DNA from: Augochlora pura
Lineage: Eukaryota; Arthropoda; Insecta; Hymenoptera; Halictidae
Direction: 5' to 3'
Assembly (NCBI RefSeq): GCF_028453695.1
Contig: NC_135778.1
Location: forward strand, 29,377,214-29,441,213
Length of the DNA stretch: 64,000 nt
Below are positions 45,363 through 56,015 of this stretch, piece after piece. The notes below the pieces were generated by a model. The model was not told the origin of the DNA. It did not search any database and saw nothing but the letters and a program-made list of their open reading frames with translations. Position 1 is the first letter of the stretch. Each line of letters starts with the position of its first letter. The translations under genes and the position numbers were made by a program.

Positions 45363-47369
45363 CTCAGAGTTGTCGTATACATTGTCAATAGTATGGTTGT
45401 AAAAATAATCTACCGTTTAAGGGTTAATACGCGCGCGGATGCGTCTGGCTAGAGATCTTCTGGAGACGATCCTGCGCCTATGCGACGTCGGTCTAGGGAT
45501 CATTCGAAATCTTCTGGCGTCTTTGAACCGATTAAAGAGCTGTTGGGTGGCTTTTGTTTCACTTGCCGGTTGCGTGCGGTACCCTGTTGGTCTAAATTTT
45601 CGTTAAGTCGATACGCATCGATCGAATGCGTAAATAATTAATGATCACTGTGAAATCGCGCCCTCTTGGATATTGGCTGTTGCTTAATCTTGATTTTGTA
45701 AAAATTCGTCAGGGCAGCTGAGATATAGAAATTGAATTTTGTACATATAGACGTTGTTATGTAAATGTTAAAATTGATTTTGAAATTTCGCGATACTGGC
45801 GCGCAATCGGGGAGGTTGATGGGAGCGGAGAAAACAAATACGACTGTGCTTCGAGTGATGTTAAATTAATGAATTCGCACGACATGATTGGTTTCTTAAT
45901 CAAAGTCTTGGGAATCGGATGGACGGTATACGCTCGTGCTTTCTTTTCTTTTTTAAATTAACGTATACAGTGGCTGTGGAGAAACGTTTATCAAACGCCT
46001 ATGTTTACTCTCGAGAAATTGGATCGTACAAATTTCTGTCACGTCGAGAGCATGCCGCGGGAAGACACGGTGGACGTTTATCATGTGCTCGAGTATTTAT
46101 TCGCTTATATTTATTTTACAAATATAAATGAGCACGCACTGTGTGTACTTGGCCCTCGAACGTATTCAGGATTCGCGATCAACAAGAACAAAGTTTTATG
46201 GTTCAGCTCGGACCGACCAAAAAAAAAAAAAAGAAAGAAAAAATGCGCGAAGATCTCGTCGCAGTAAAAAATATTGATCGTCAGTCTGAATGCGTTCGTC
46301 TCGACTTTATTTGTTTCAATGACGCTCAGCTGTGACTTGGAAATATTGAAAGAGCAATGGTGTTTAGAGGTTAGGTCGTTAATGGGTGCACGCGCATTGG
46401 GACCTGAACGGCTTGTATATCACGTGACCGTTCACCGTACTATTTTAAATCGCTTTCTACGTTGAGCTTTCGAGCTTTCTTTCGATATACTCGATACGAG
46501 ACCGTTAATTCGACAAAAAATTCTGATCATAAGTCGATGAAATAATCTCCCATGGATGCGTTAACGATTTTTGTTGCGCGCGATCGCGATATCCTCGAAT
46601 CGCCGGCAGTTTCGATCTTCTTGAACTGTAGATTTCACCCTCTAACATTTCAAGAAGAAAGATAATGAAAAAGCAAGCTCTCTCGCGACAGAAAGGTCTG
46701 AGGATCACGGAATCAATTCAATTCAAATTGATTAGAATTTGTGAAGGAGAAAAATAATGTTGATAGGAGGGAGAGTGAAGTGTGATTATTAACGGTCTCA
46801 TTCAGATATCATGGATTATACCCTAGTATTATTATTACTCGTATCTGCGTACGCATACATGTACATCTTGTTTTTTCTTTTTTTTATTTTTTAAATTATT
46901 TAATCGATGGCTCGGTCAGTCAATCAAGCTGATATATGATGTATGTATGTAAAGTGCGTGGGCGCTGCGTCGGTTTTTACTAAGTTATTGGTTAGCGGAG
47001 AGTGAAATCGTTGTTTTTCATTTTTATTTCGGGAACGACACGCCCGGAATGTCGATGGAAAATGTCACCCTAGTTCGACAGAGCGTCTACTAGAATCGCT
47101 TGGGGAAATTATCAGTTTCAATTTTTGAAGCCTTGCCTCGGAGGGGGAGATCGGCAACGCCTCTAGGTCGAATAATACAAGCAACGGCGTTTGGTTGTGT
47201 CTCATGGGTGTATTGCCGACGAGGGAGAATCGTATATCGGTGGTTCGTAGCCGGATAGCAACTATTTGACGAGAAACAGACTAGCAATAACGAAAGATGT
47301 ATAGAGAGCTATACGGGATGGAGTCGTGTACGCTTGAACAGAGTATCGGTTTCGCGTGAAACGGATCGA

Positions 47370-47461
47370 GCACGATGAATTATAAACTTTAGCGACGATA
47401 GTACTACTAAATTAGTAGATGTTTCGACTAGCAACGCTACTGAATCAGTAGCCCATCGTGC
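47370..47461. other. Nested palindrome able to form a two-hairpin junction
   Basis: Outer arms GCACGATG (47370-47377) and CATCGTGC (47454-47461) enclose two 15-bp odd palindromes: CTACTAAATTAGTAG (47404-47418) and CTACTGAATCAGTAG (47437-47451). Each has 7-bp arms. In RNA or single-stranded DNA they could pair within themselves as short hairpins, or with each other. Confidence 0.6.
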
Positions 47462-49112
47462 ATAACGTGCTGTACGATAAAACATGCAATTCCTAATGAA
47501 TCGAGGGCGATCCTTCGATTAGAAATATATCAAAGTTTTTCGTACATGTCTGTCTTTTTCTCTAAAAAAAATAAGAAGAAAATTACACAATAGATTGACA
47601 ACGAAATGAAGTCAGTTCAATTGTACATTCTTGCAAAGTGTTCGTACTAATTTTTTCTTGTTCCTTATTTTTTTATTGATCAACGATTAATTTCATTAAT
47701 TTCATCGATTAGTTGATTCATTATTACATTTGTATATTCGACAATCTTTGAAAAGTGTTCGTTTCGAGAACTACTTTCGAAAGGACGAATTTCTTTTACG
47801 TATACTTTACGAAAATGACTTTTTTACTCGTTATTCTTGATCCGAAGCATTGCCAATCATTTGCGATGTTGTTATTTTAATCTGATAACTACGGTGACTT
47901 TTTCACGCTTTATTTGTACAATATACACCAGCCACGAGACCTGGTCTATAGAATGCAAATACGAATTCTTCTGCGGCGTCAATCGTTCGTATACTTCGAA
48001 ATCGATACAGCGATATTTCGGAAAACAAAGAATTATTTTACATATTAGAAACAAAATTCTTTCATATTTGAATAGCTCTCGCCGAACTGGATAGATTTTG
48101 TTCGAACAGTTTCCCAAAATTCCGCATGTATGTACCAAGAGTTCTAATGATTTCAATTATTCGGCTGCCCCCTGCGTACTTCCGCCTATGGTTTCCACAT
48201 AAACCAGTATAGTCTTCGACGTGCGCGCAATTTGAAAAAATGGTTCCAACAAAAGATACTCAGTTTCACGGTGGCTGTACGAACGTGTAAAAATTTCTTT
48301 TCAAAAGTGAAATTTTAACCGCAATTTTCAGGGATAGTTTTTTTACAAAGACTATCTTCGAAACACTGCTGTGTCTACGATTGTCTTTCCGTTCTGCATA
48401 CGCTATATATTTTTTTATAGAGCAAGACCAACGCCAGCTTGGAGAACAAATATCCCAACGATATTCCACGTAGATCGGATTCAAAGCAACAAAAGACGAA
48501 CGAAACGTATTATTTGTTTGCATCGCTCGAAATTTGCAACTGGATAAAGAAGCAAAATTCTGCGCTCGCGCGTGCGCACTAGTCATTTCATTTCCCTCCT
48601 TGACGTGGCTACATACGAAGCGTAAAGACTTTCCGAAACCGTGATTTTCGCACTTTCGTTCGATCCGATCCCGAAATCGTGCAATCGTTGTACATAATCG
48701 TAATAGATGGGGGGCATTCCGAGCGGTCGATTCGAATTTACCAAATGTAAATTGTCTTTTATGTTATCGTTACACATTTACGAGCACAGAGAGAAAGAGA
48801 GAGAGAAATTTGTCATTACAATGCGTCAACGATATTTCGTTTAACTTCGTGTCTGGCTGTTTCGTGTCAGTCCCGAGACCAGCGTAAGCAAGAAAAAAGA
48901 AAGAAGAGGTTTTCAGAGGTTAGGAGCGTTTTCGAGGTTAGGCCGAGTGCCAACCGGTTTGCGCTCAGCGGTGTAGAAACCAGACAGGTTCGCTGCGCGG
49001 GTACAAAACGGCGACCACCAATATATATTATATATCCGTTTCATGATTTCTCTTGTCCTTTTTGTACATAGAGCTCGCATCGGTCCGCGAAGGAAGAGAT
49101 GGTGGACGATCC

Positions 49113-49144
49113 GGGGGGAAAGGGAGGGTAAGGGGGGAGGGGGG
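49113..49144 (+). other. Potential G-quadruplex motif
   Basis: Runs of 6, 3, 3, 6 and 6 G separated by 1-3 nt (GGGGGGAAAGGGAGGG, then TAAGGGGGGAGGGGGG). They lie on the Mnt sense strand in the putative distal 3' UTR. A second G-rich run is at 49404-49421. Confidence 0.6.
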
Positions 49145-49329
49145 ATAAGTATATGCAGAAAAATATTATGTGTACATGAACAATGTGATATAAGTAATTA
49201 ACGAAATTACTTAGCACTGTAGCGTTTAAGCAGAACTGTTAAACTGTTTACAGCGTAGAACGTACGATACTAATTATTATTTACTAACATCCTAAACGAA
49301 TGGTAATTGTACATAGAGTTACGCGAGCA

Positions 49330-49430
49330 TGGGAGAGAGTGATTGAGCGAGAGAAAGAATGAAAGAGAAAAAGAGAGCGAGAGAGAGAGAGAAAGTAAGA
49401 GTTGGGGTGGGGGGTGGGGGGAAGCAAGAA
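49330..49430 (+). repeat. GA-rich low-complexity tract
   Basis: Mostly (GA)n and GAAA with a G-rich end. Confidence 0.85.
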
Positions 49431-49737
49431 AAAGTACATATGTCGGGTAAAAAAAGAGTATGCGAGAATGTGAGGGAAAGAGAAGAAACTGAACGATTGC
49501 GAACATTTCTTTTTTAGCGACGCCAATGGCATCGTGTATATATTCACATCGTGATAGAGCCTGTAGATCGTATTCTCGTGTGAATGGGACAGCGAGCGGA
49601 TATTTCTGCGTTCTGGTAAGAGTGTTGTTGTTGTTGTAGTCTATGTCGAATTTTGTTATACGCCGTCGCAGGCGTATGAAAACGTACGGTATATCTCACG
49701 AATCTTGGGACAACTTGTTGTGCATTGAATTGTAAGA

Positions 49738-49780
49738 ACGAGAGAGAGAGAGAGAACAAGAAAGAGAGAGAGAGAGAAAT
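49738..49780 (+). repeat. (GA)n microsatellite
   Basis: Two GA blocks separated by ACAAGAA. Confidence 0.9.
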
Positions 49781-49880
49781 GAACTAAGGGAGAAAATCAT
49801 ATTGTAGAGACGAAACGAAGCGGACGGACAACACTTTTTGTTTTCAAAAGAATGCGACAAATTTCAATACAATCTATTAC

Positions 49881-49886
49881 AATAAA
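49881..49886 (+). terminator. Distal poly(A) signal candidate for Mnt
   Basis: AATAAA followed within 20-50 nt by GT-rich sequence (CGTGGAACGTTGTTCAGTTG). It lies 227 bp from the CG8916 stop codon on the opposite strand, so it also marks a plausible gene boundary. Confidence 0.4.
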
Positions 49887-50112
49887 AACGTAAGCGTGGA
49901 ACGTTGTTCAGTTGCCTGTCCCTGCGTTTTCTTACAGATTCCGGCGTTCGCCGCCTAGGAGCCGCTAGGTCACGCCCACTTAGAACATTCGGAGAATGGT
50001 ATATTAACCTAAGTTAGTAACGAACGTAAATGTTTTAGACGATGGTATTTCATCCAGTTTTCTTGTCGCAACTATTATTTAATTACAGATCTCTGATAGC
50101 GGTAGAACAGAG

Positions 50113-53100
50113 TTATTTATGAGAGATTGAACCAATCGGTGGATCTTGCCATTTAAATTCCTCTTGGTACGTGACATAGATCACCCAATAACAAACGTTC
50201 AACAGCCCGAATGATGTCGGGAACACTACTCTCGCTACTCTGTCGATGTAGGAAACGCTATTTATGTGTCTCGCTATATTCTCCCCCCTCTTCTTGCAGT
50301 TTCCCGCGGCTTCCCTTTGTCTGCGCCTCCTGCGAACACAGTAGTGCGAATAACTTGATTAAATAATTCCATTCGAATTACGTTTACTTCGACGTTGAAA
50401 ATTTGCCACCTGAACGCTTCGTCGCCAGCGAGACAGTAAAGGAACTGTCGCCATTTTGGTATCCACACTTCCGTTTGCGTTTGACGTTCCATTGTCGATG
50501 GTCTGGACGCGACGGCCACTGTCATTGACCCTCTGCCATAGGCCATTGACTCCTAATACGAGTATCAAATGTATTAAAAAATGTTTAACAATATTGATAA
50601 TTAAAAAGAGAATTTTTATACATTGCAATCGTAGACGTCGCAGATTAAGGAACTACCCCGACGAGGTACATCGATTATGGTTGGCGGGTTAACCGTCTGA
50701 GGGCTGCAGGGTCCAATACTAGAGAACCCGTCGTAATTAACTTCACTGTCGTCTTCAAGATCTTCCTCGTCTATAGGAATCTCTCCACTGCCAACCTTAG
50801 CAAAACATTTTTATAAAATTATCGAGGAAGATTAGTTAATAGCGGAATTTCATAATTTATTTTCAAAATTTCTCACTTTTGTGAAATAATGTACGCCAGC
50901 GAATTCCAAAAGGGTGGCGATACAGTAGCCGAAACTCATTAACAAAAACCAGTCGAGTGCAGTGGCATATCTGACTTTTGGTAAATCAGTCCTAGAATCG
51001 AGGCTGATGGTCGATAATGTCAGCACAGTGGTGATACCTGCAAAGTAAAATCAATGATCTACAGAATTCATTAAATGATTTTCAGTAAAGATTTCTCAAA
51101 TCCTTGTATTTTACAGTCACCTAATCCAACTCTATCACTGGTCGCTTCGCGATGGATCCAAAACGACACCCAACTAAGCACCACTATCAAGACGCAGGGT
51201 ACATAAACCTGTACATAAACTCACATAAATTCACGGAAAATTTAATGAATTTAACTACTAACTTTACTACTATACATTATACGGATCATTAAACAGATTA
51301 TAAAATAATTGAAGAAATTATTCAGCAGATTTTTCGATTATAAAATAATTTAACAGATTAATCTTGCTGTTTGTTTAACTGTAAGATTTCTGCAAATAAG
51401 GAGATGTAAAAATTGTCTAACCTGAATAAGAAAATACCCTGTGTTCCGTTGCAGGTTAAAGGAGACCTGGAGAACCGAGAACTCACCCTCCCGTCGAAAA
51501 TAAGTTAGATTTCTATACGGCGAACCCATTAAATCGAACTGCGAAAGAGCCATTCCCGGCACGAAGTTTACAGAAGAACCTTCTTGCCATTCGTACACTA
51601 ATTGCCCTGATGTGTACGCATCTAATCGCATAAATATATTAAGCTTTTAATTAACGATTCATTCTGCATATCCGAGTTGCAATCAATTAGTTAATAAGAT
51701 CATTTTCCATTTCATGTATTGTAATACAAATATCAAATATCGAAGAATGATTCGTACCGTATTCTCCATAGAAAGCAACGATATTTCGGCAAAGATTATT
51801 TACACGACAGCAGAGTCCAGTGTTAAAACGCCCAAACTGTTGGGCAACGTGACCGATAAAGAAGAGTAGTCGGTAATTGCAGAACACATTGGTGGCGCCA
51901 TTTTACAACAGAAGGTTCAAACTATTCGCCAAATTATCGACGATCGAATCTGACGAACAGTTTGAGCGTCTTGCCACTGGACGAACTGGCGCTGTACAGA
52001 CGTCGAAAGAAGCTTCGTTATATCGTCATGAAATGTTAAATTCTTCATAAATAATTAATAGCTGCTCGAGTATGCGAAAAATGATTACAGACACGATGCC
52101 GGGTATCTCTTCTGGACACTCGAATTTTTGTAATGTACCGTGTGTCGTTATGAACAAAGAAACATTTAATTTATTTGGACAAAGGACGAAAGATGAATAT
52201 TTACATATGTAAAGCGTAGGAGTATTGGCAAACGATGAAACGTTCCAGAATATTAAATTTTCCGAGCATTGGAAAATAATAAAGCTGACGAATTATATCG
52301 GACACGAATACGAAAATCAAGGAACGACGCGAGTGGAGTTCCAATTGGAAAGGGTTTATGTCGGCTATAAAACGCCGGCTGCATCTATGGACAATGCCTA
52401 TATGTTTGCGCTGCACGTGCATTCTTTCGCGCGGACACGGAAAGACGGCATCCTCGAAATGAAATATAGATTAAAAAGTTGATTAAATTCGAGAAGGTAT
52501 TTCTTATACTTTATTCCGATTGATATTTAAATGATGTACCGTTTAAATATTCAAGTACGACTAAAATGGTGATTTAATAAACATTGTAAAATATATTAAA
52601 TGATACTCACAGCTTCCAAGAATTAACGGACACGATTGCCGGTCCATGGGGAAGTTTCTGAGCTCCATGGGGCACTTTGCTTTTATAGTAAGTCTATTTT
52701 TCAGATTAAAATTGTTATAAAATAAGATTAAGTATTTAGCTAAGGATTAATTATTAGATATTGTAGGAAATATGGTACAGAATACCTCATAGAGTATAAG
52801 ATATCGCCGTCCTGCGAGATTCTCAATAATTTATTGGGAACCGTAATGGTATGCACGTAACTATGCTTCCCATTATAAATATATGTATCCGGCCGCCATA
52901 TACGTTCCAGCATTTTGATACTGAGACTCAGAGATTTGATCGGACCTAGAAAACTCAAACGAGAATCTCGCCACGATTGTCGAAAGTAACAGTCCATTGA
53001 ATAGTCCTGTAACAACAATAACTTTGAGGTGTTTTAAAAAATTCAGTTTTCAAAATTTTCACTTAAAACATAGTGATTAAAAAATATTGCTAAGGTATTC

Positions 53101-55831
53101 TTACATTTCCGACTCACCATGTCGAGTTCGGACACAGGCCCCATGCTTCTTATCAAAATATTCGTCTTCACCACCGTGGGTATACCTGGTGATCATAAAA
53201 ATAGTAATAAGATTGATTATAATAATTATTAAACAGCTAATAAAAGTATTAATACAGATATATAATCGCATAACAATTAATAAAGGCATTACTACAAGTA
53301 CGCAACTATGTAATATAATAATATACTATATAATAATTAATAAAAATGAAAATAACATAAAATTATTTATACAACATTTTTTATAGGCATCGTACAAATC
53401 GAGGATGGAAATTATCGAACAGCTGTGCAACTCGTGACGCCTGTCTGCGCGCGGATCAAACATTAGTCATCAGCAGTAATTAGATGTCATCGGCTCACGA
53501 TATTACTTTATCACTCTGATCGTGATTCGAACTCTGACACGATCGCCATCCGAACTCATTGCATCTGTTTATCGGGAGGAAAAATAGAAAGTACGAACGA
53601 CCGAAACTAAAATGGAAGACAGCCCCGTGCGCGGCTGGCGAAACGAAGTGCTCTGATTTCGGATCAGACGAATTTGGAGCATTAGTAAGCCGCTTCCGTG
53701 TTCCGCGACGGGCAACAGGGAAAATTGCGGAAAATTGAAGCCGTACGATGGGAATAAAGGTAATTTCGGAAGGATACTTTTCTTCGGCTGGCTGCGGTCC
53801 AACCTACCGTCCCTCAGTTCTCTCGTATCGGCTTCCTATTTTCTCTTTTCGCTCGATCATCATCATCCAAAATCGATACACCCCTCACCGTGATCTTCGA
53901 ATCGATTTTTCCACTAGAATAATTTTGTTTACATCCGAATACGAAAAATAACAAAGACGAATTTCTTCCTGATGCAACGTATATAAAATTAAATAACAAA
54001 ATTTCCACTGAATAAAAATAGAATGCAAATTTCGATTATATGCAAGTATGTATAAAATTAAAAAATTGTCAAGAATTGTAGAAAGCGTTTTATAAAATAA
54101 TCTGGAGATCTATTAATTTTATGAAAAGGAATAAATATCTCAAAGAGAATCAAGTGCCACACCCTTCGCGTATTTGTTTATCGTTTATTTGCGCATCGTC
54201 CACGCCGTCGTGTCTACTCACTTTTACTCGCAGAATTTCGTTTTATTTTTATTTTATTCTCGCTTTACCGTCGCTCCCATTTGATGGCCGTTTTATATTT
54301 ATTTTGCACCCGATATGTTTGGGCCGTGCCACCGCGGGCACCGGTAGGCGGACAGAAAAGAGTGAAAACGTATCGCGCGGAGTAAACATCAGTCGCAGGA
54401 AATTTCGAACTCTTCTGCGGATCGGAAAGACACCGAAAATGGACAGTTTGTTCCGGTAACACAGATCAGACCGAACAGAAACCGTACGATGATGTATGTA
54501 TAGCCGGCGCTCGTTTCTGCCGAAAAAGAAACTCGTACGCTTTGTCGAACCGCATAACTATTGGACACACTCCAGTTTCCCCCTCCGAAACGCTGTTTAA
54601 ACAAACAGGAACAATGTAGAAATGATAACAGCGAAACCGAGATTCCTTTGCTGCGAGGCCATAGATAAATAATTTTAATTATTGCTTGTAATATTTTTTA
54701 ATTTGAATTTTATTCGACTTTATTTTGTATAGAAGAGAAATCAGGATATAATATTTAATAATTAATTCATTAAATACTTAAAATTATTGCTGTTACTATA
54801 AACATCAACGTTCATGGCACGTAGTATTTTTTAATTTGAATTTCATTCGACCCTATTTTATATTTTCTGTTCTATATTTTTATGTAGAACAGAAATAGAG
54901 ATATAATATTCAATAAGTAATCGAATGCTATTTAATTAGGGAAGTCTATTAATATGTGACTTGTTTTTGACGTCGCATATGCTTGGTCGGCGACAGCTTC
55001 CGCAGACGAATTTTTTAAAATGCTAACGAGGGAAGTTCGTCGGTTGTTCAATTAGTTTTGAAACAATATTGGATGCACGCCGTAAGAATCGATTTCCTAG
55101 AAAACGATGCACGCGATAGGGTCTACCGTTAACGACTTTATACTAAAGACATATACCATAGAAAAATCGACAAAGAAATATAACGAATGAATTTTGAATT
55201 AATGTGTCAATATCCCTGCATTCGTATTTCCTAGTTCCGACGATTTTCCAAGATTAATTGATTTCTCTGTTGAGCTTAATTTTCTCATTGGTCCGACGGA
55301 TGTGGGAAATATGATAAAAATTAATTGCTTGTAATTGCTCAATTAAGTTAATCCAATTATAACCGCGAGTCAAGCGACGGAGTGTGAACACACGATTTTC
55401 TCGCATAAGCCGGATTATCCTGAACGATCGGACCGAACGATACCGAATCCATTTGTCTTTCTTCTTGGATAAAGTGGATAACAAAAAGAATGAAAATGTT
55501 CCGGACGGGAGGCGTCGCAATAATTTCGAGAAAAATAAGAAATTCGGACACGCGTCGCACGTCGTTGCCAAACTGTTCACTCTACTTTACCCTTGCCGTG
55601 AGTGGGCAGCTGATTGTTTTCATAATTCATCAAGAGGTTCTCGAGCACCATAGTAATATTTTTCGAGACAATGTCGTTCATTGTACCCCTACTCGCCGCA
55701 GACTTCGAGGAACCTTTCGGAGAGGGGGAGGAAACGTCAAGGGCATAATTCCTGTGCTTAATTGCCAGTAGCACTAGAAACACTAGTCTGTAACAGAAAC
55801 GATTAATTCCCTTCTCGGCACCAGCAGCCAT
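50113..55831 (-). CDS. CG8916: Cys-loop ligand-gated chloride channel subunit, CG8916-type (GABA receptor-like)
   Basis: Ten minus-strand exons: 55591-55831, 53118-53185, 52786-53006, 52611-52693, 51422-51621, 51121-51208, 50877-51037, 50622-50795, 50410-50552 and 50113-50329, giving 531 aa. The N-terminus (MAAGAEKGINRF... then a hydrophobic VFLVLLA) looks like a signal peptide. The extracellular domain carries MDCYFRQSW and IWRPDTYIYNGKHS, and the Cys-loop C184-C198 (13 residues between). TM1 (CVLIVVLSWVSFW) begins ~274. TM2 VGLGITTVLTLSTISLDSR (~297) is typical of anion-selective subunits. TM3 is ~325-350. An acidic, Ser/Thr-rich loop leads to TM4 (~488-510). The wording matches the Drosophila CG8916 group better than Grd, which has a long insert before TM1. 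Role: probable GABA-gated chloride channel subunit at the neuronal plasma membrane; its partner may be Lcch3. Assignment to CG8916 rather than Grd is from memory of the families. Confidence 0.92.
51812..52000 (+). repeat. MITE-like element, copy 3 (both ends visible)
   Basis: The left end is CAGAGTCCAGTGTTAAAACG then CCCAAACTGTTGGGC. The right end on the opposite strand is CAGCGCCAGTTCGTCCAGTG then GCAAGACGCTCAAACTGTT. These form imperfect inverted repeats of about 35 bp. The interior shares the GTCGGTAATT and GGTGGCGCCA segments with copy 1. It sits in an intron of the CG8916-type gene and has no coding capacity. Confidence 0.7.
53186..55590. other. First coding intron of the CG8916-type gene
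   Basis: No supported exon. It is AT-rich apart from a CpG-richer piece at 53.4-54.6 kb with only accidental frames. It contains a diverged tandem duplication (54688-54920). Confidence 0.6.
54688..54920. repeat. Diverged ~133-bp tandem duplication
   Basis: Blocks starting at 54688 and 54821 both read GTARTATTTTTTAATTTGAA, then TTYATTCGAC. They continue with AGAASAGAAATMRRGATATA and ATATTYAATAA. The second copy has a short T-rich insertion. Confidence 0.65.
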
Positions 55832-55864
55832 CCAATTCCATACACATTATTTTTATTTTATTCT

Positions 55865-56015
55865 AAATCATTGAAATTATTTTATTCAAATTCTTTCATT
55901 CGAATTATTTCACTAAAATCGTTTTACTGGAATTATTTTTATTCAAATTATTGTATACAAATTATAGTATTGAAATTATTGTACGCAAATTATAGTATTA
56001 AAGTTATTTTATTAG
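55865..56015. repeat. AAATTATT-rich minisatellite just upstream of the CG8916 start
   Basis: Repeated 18-28-bp units built on AATTATTGTAYRCAAATTAT and AATTATTTYACT. The clearest pair is 55951-56006 (28-bp period). It begins 34 bp upstream of the ATG on the minus strand and so lies in the 5' UTR or promoter. Confidence 0.65.

Larger units (their letters stand above)
44899..50112. other. Mnt 3' UTR candidate and intergenic DNA
   Basis: No conserved protein is encoded on either strand. Candidate poly(A) signals are near (45357) and far (49881), so the Mnt transcript could carry a 0.5-kb or a 5-kb 3' UTR. The stretch contains a nested palindrome (47370-47461), GA-rich tracts and G-runs (49.1-49.8 kb). 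On the right it meets the convergent 3' end of the CG8916-type gene. Confidence 0.5.
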
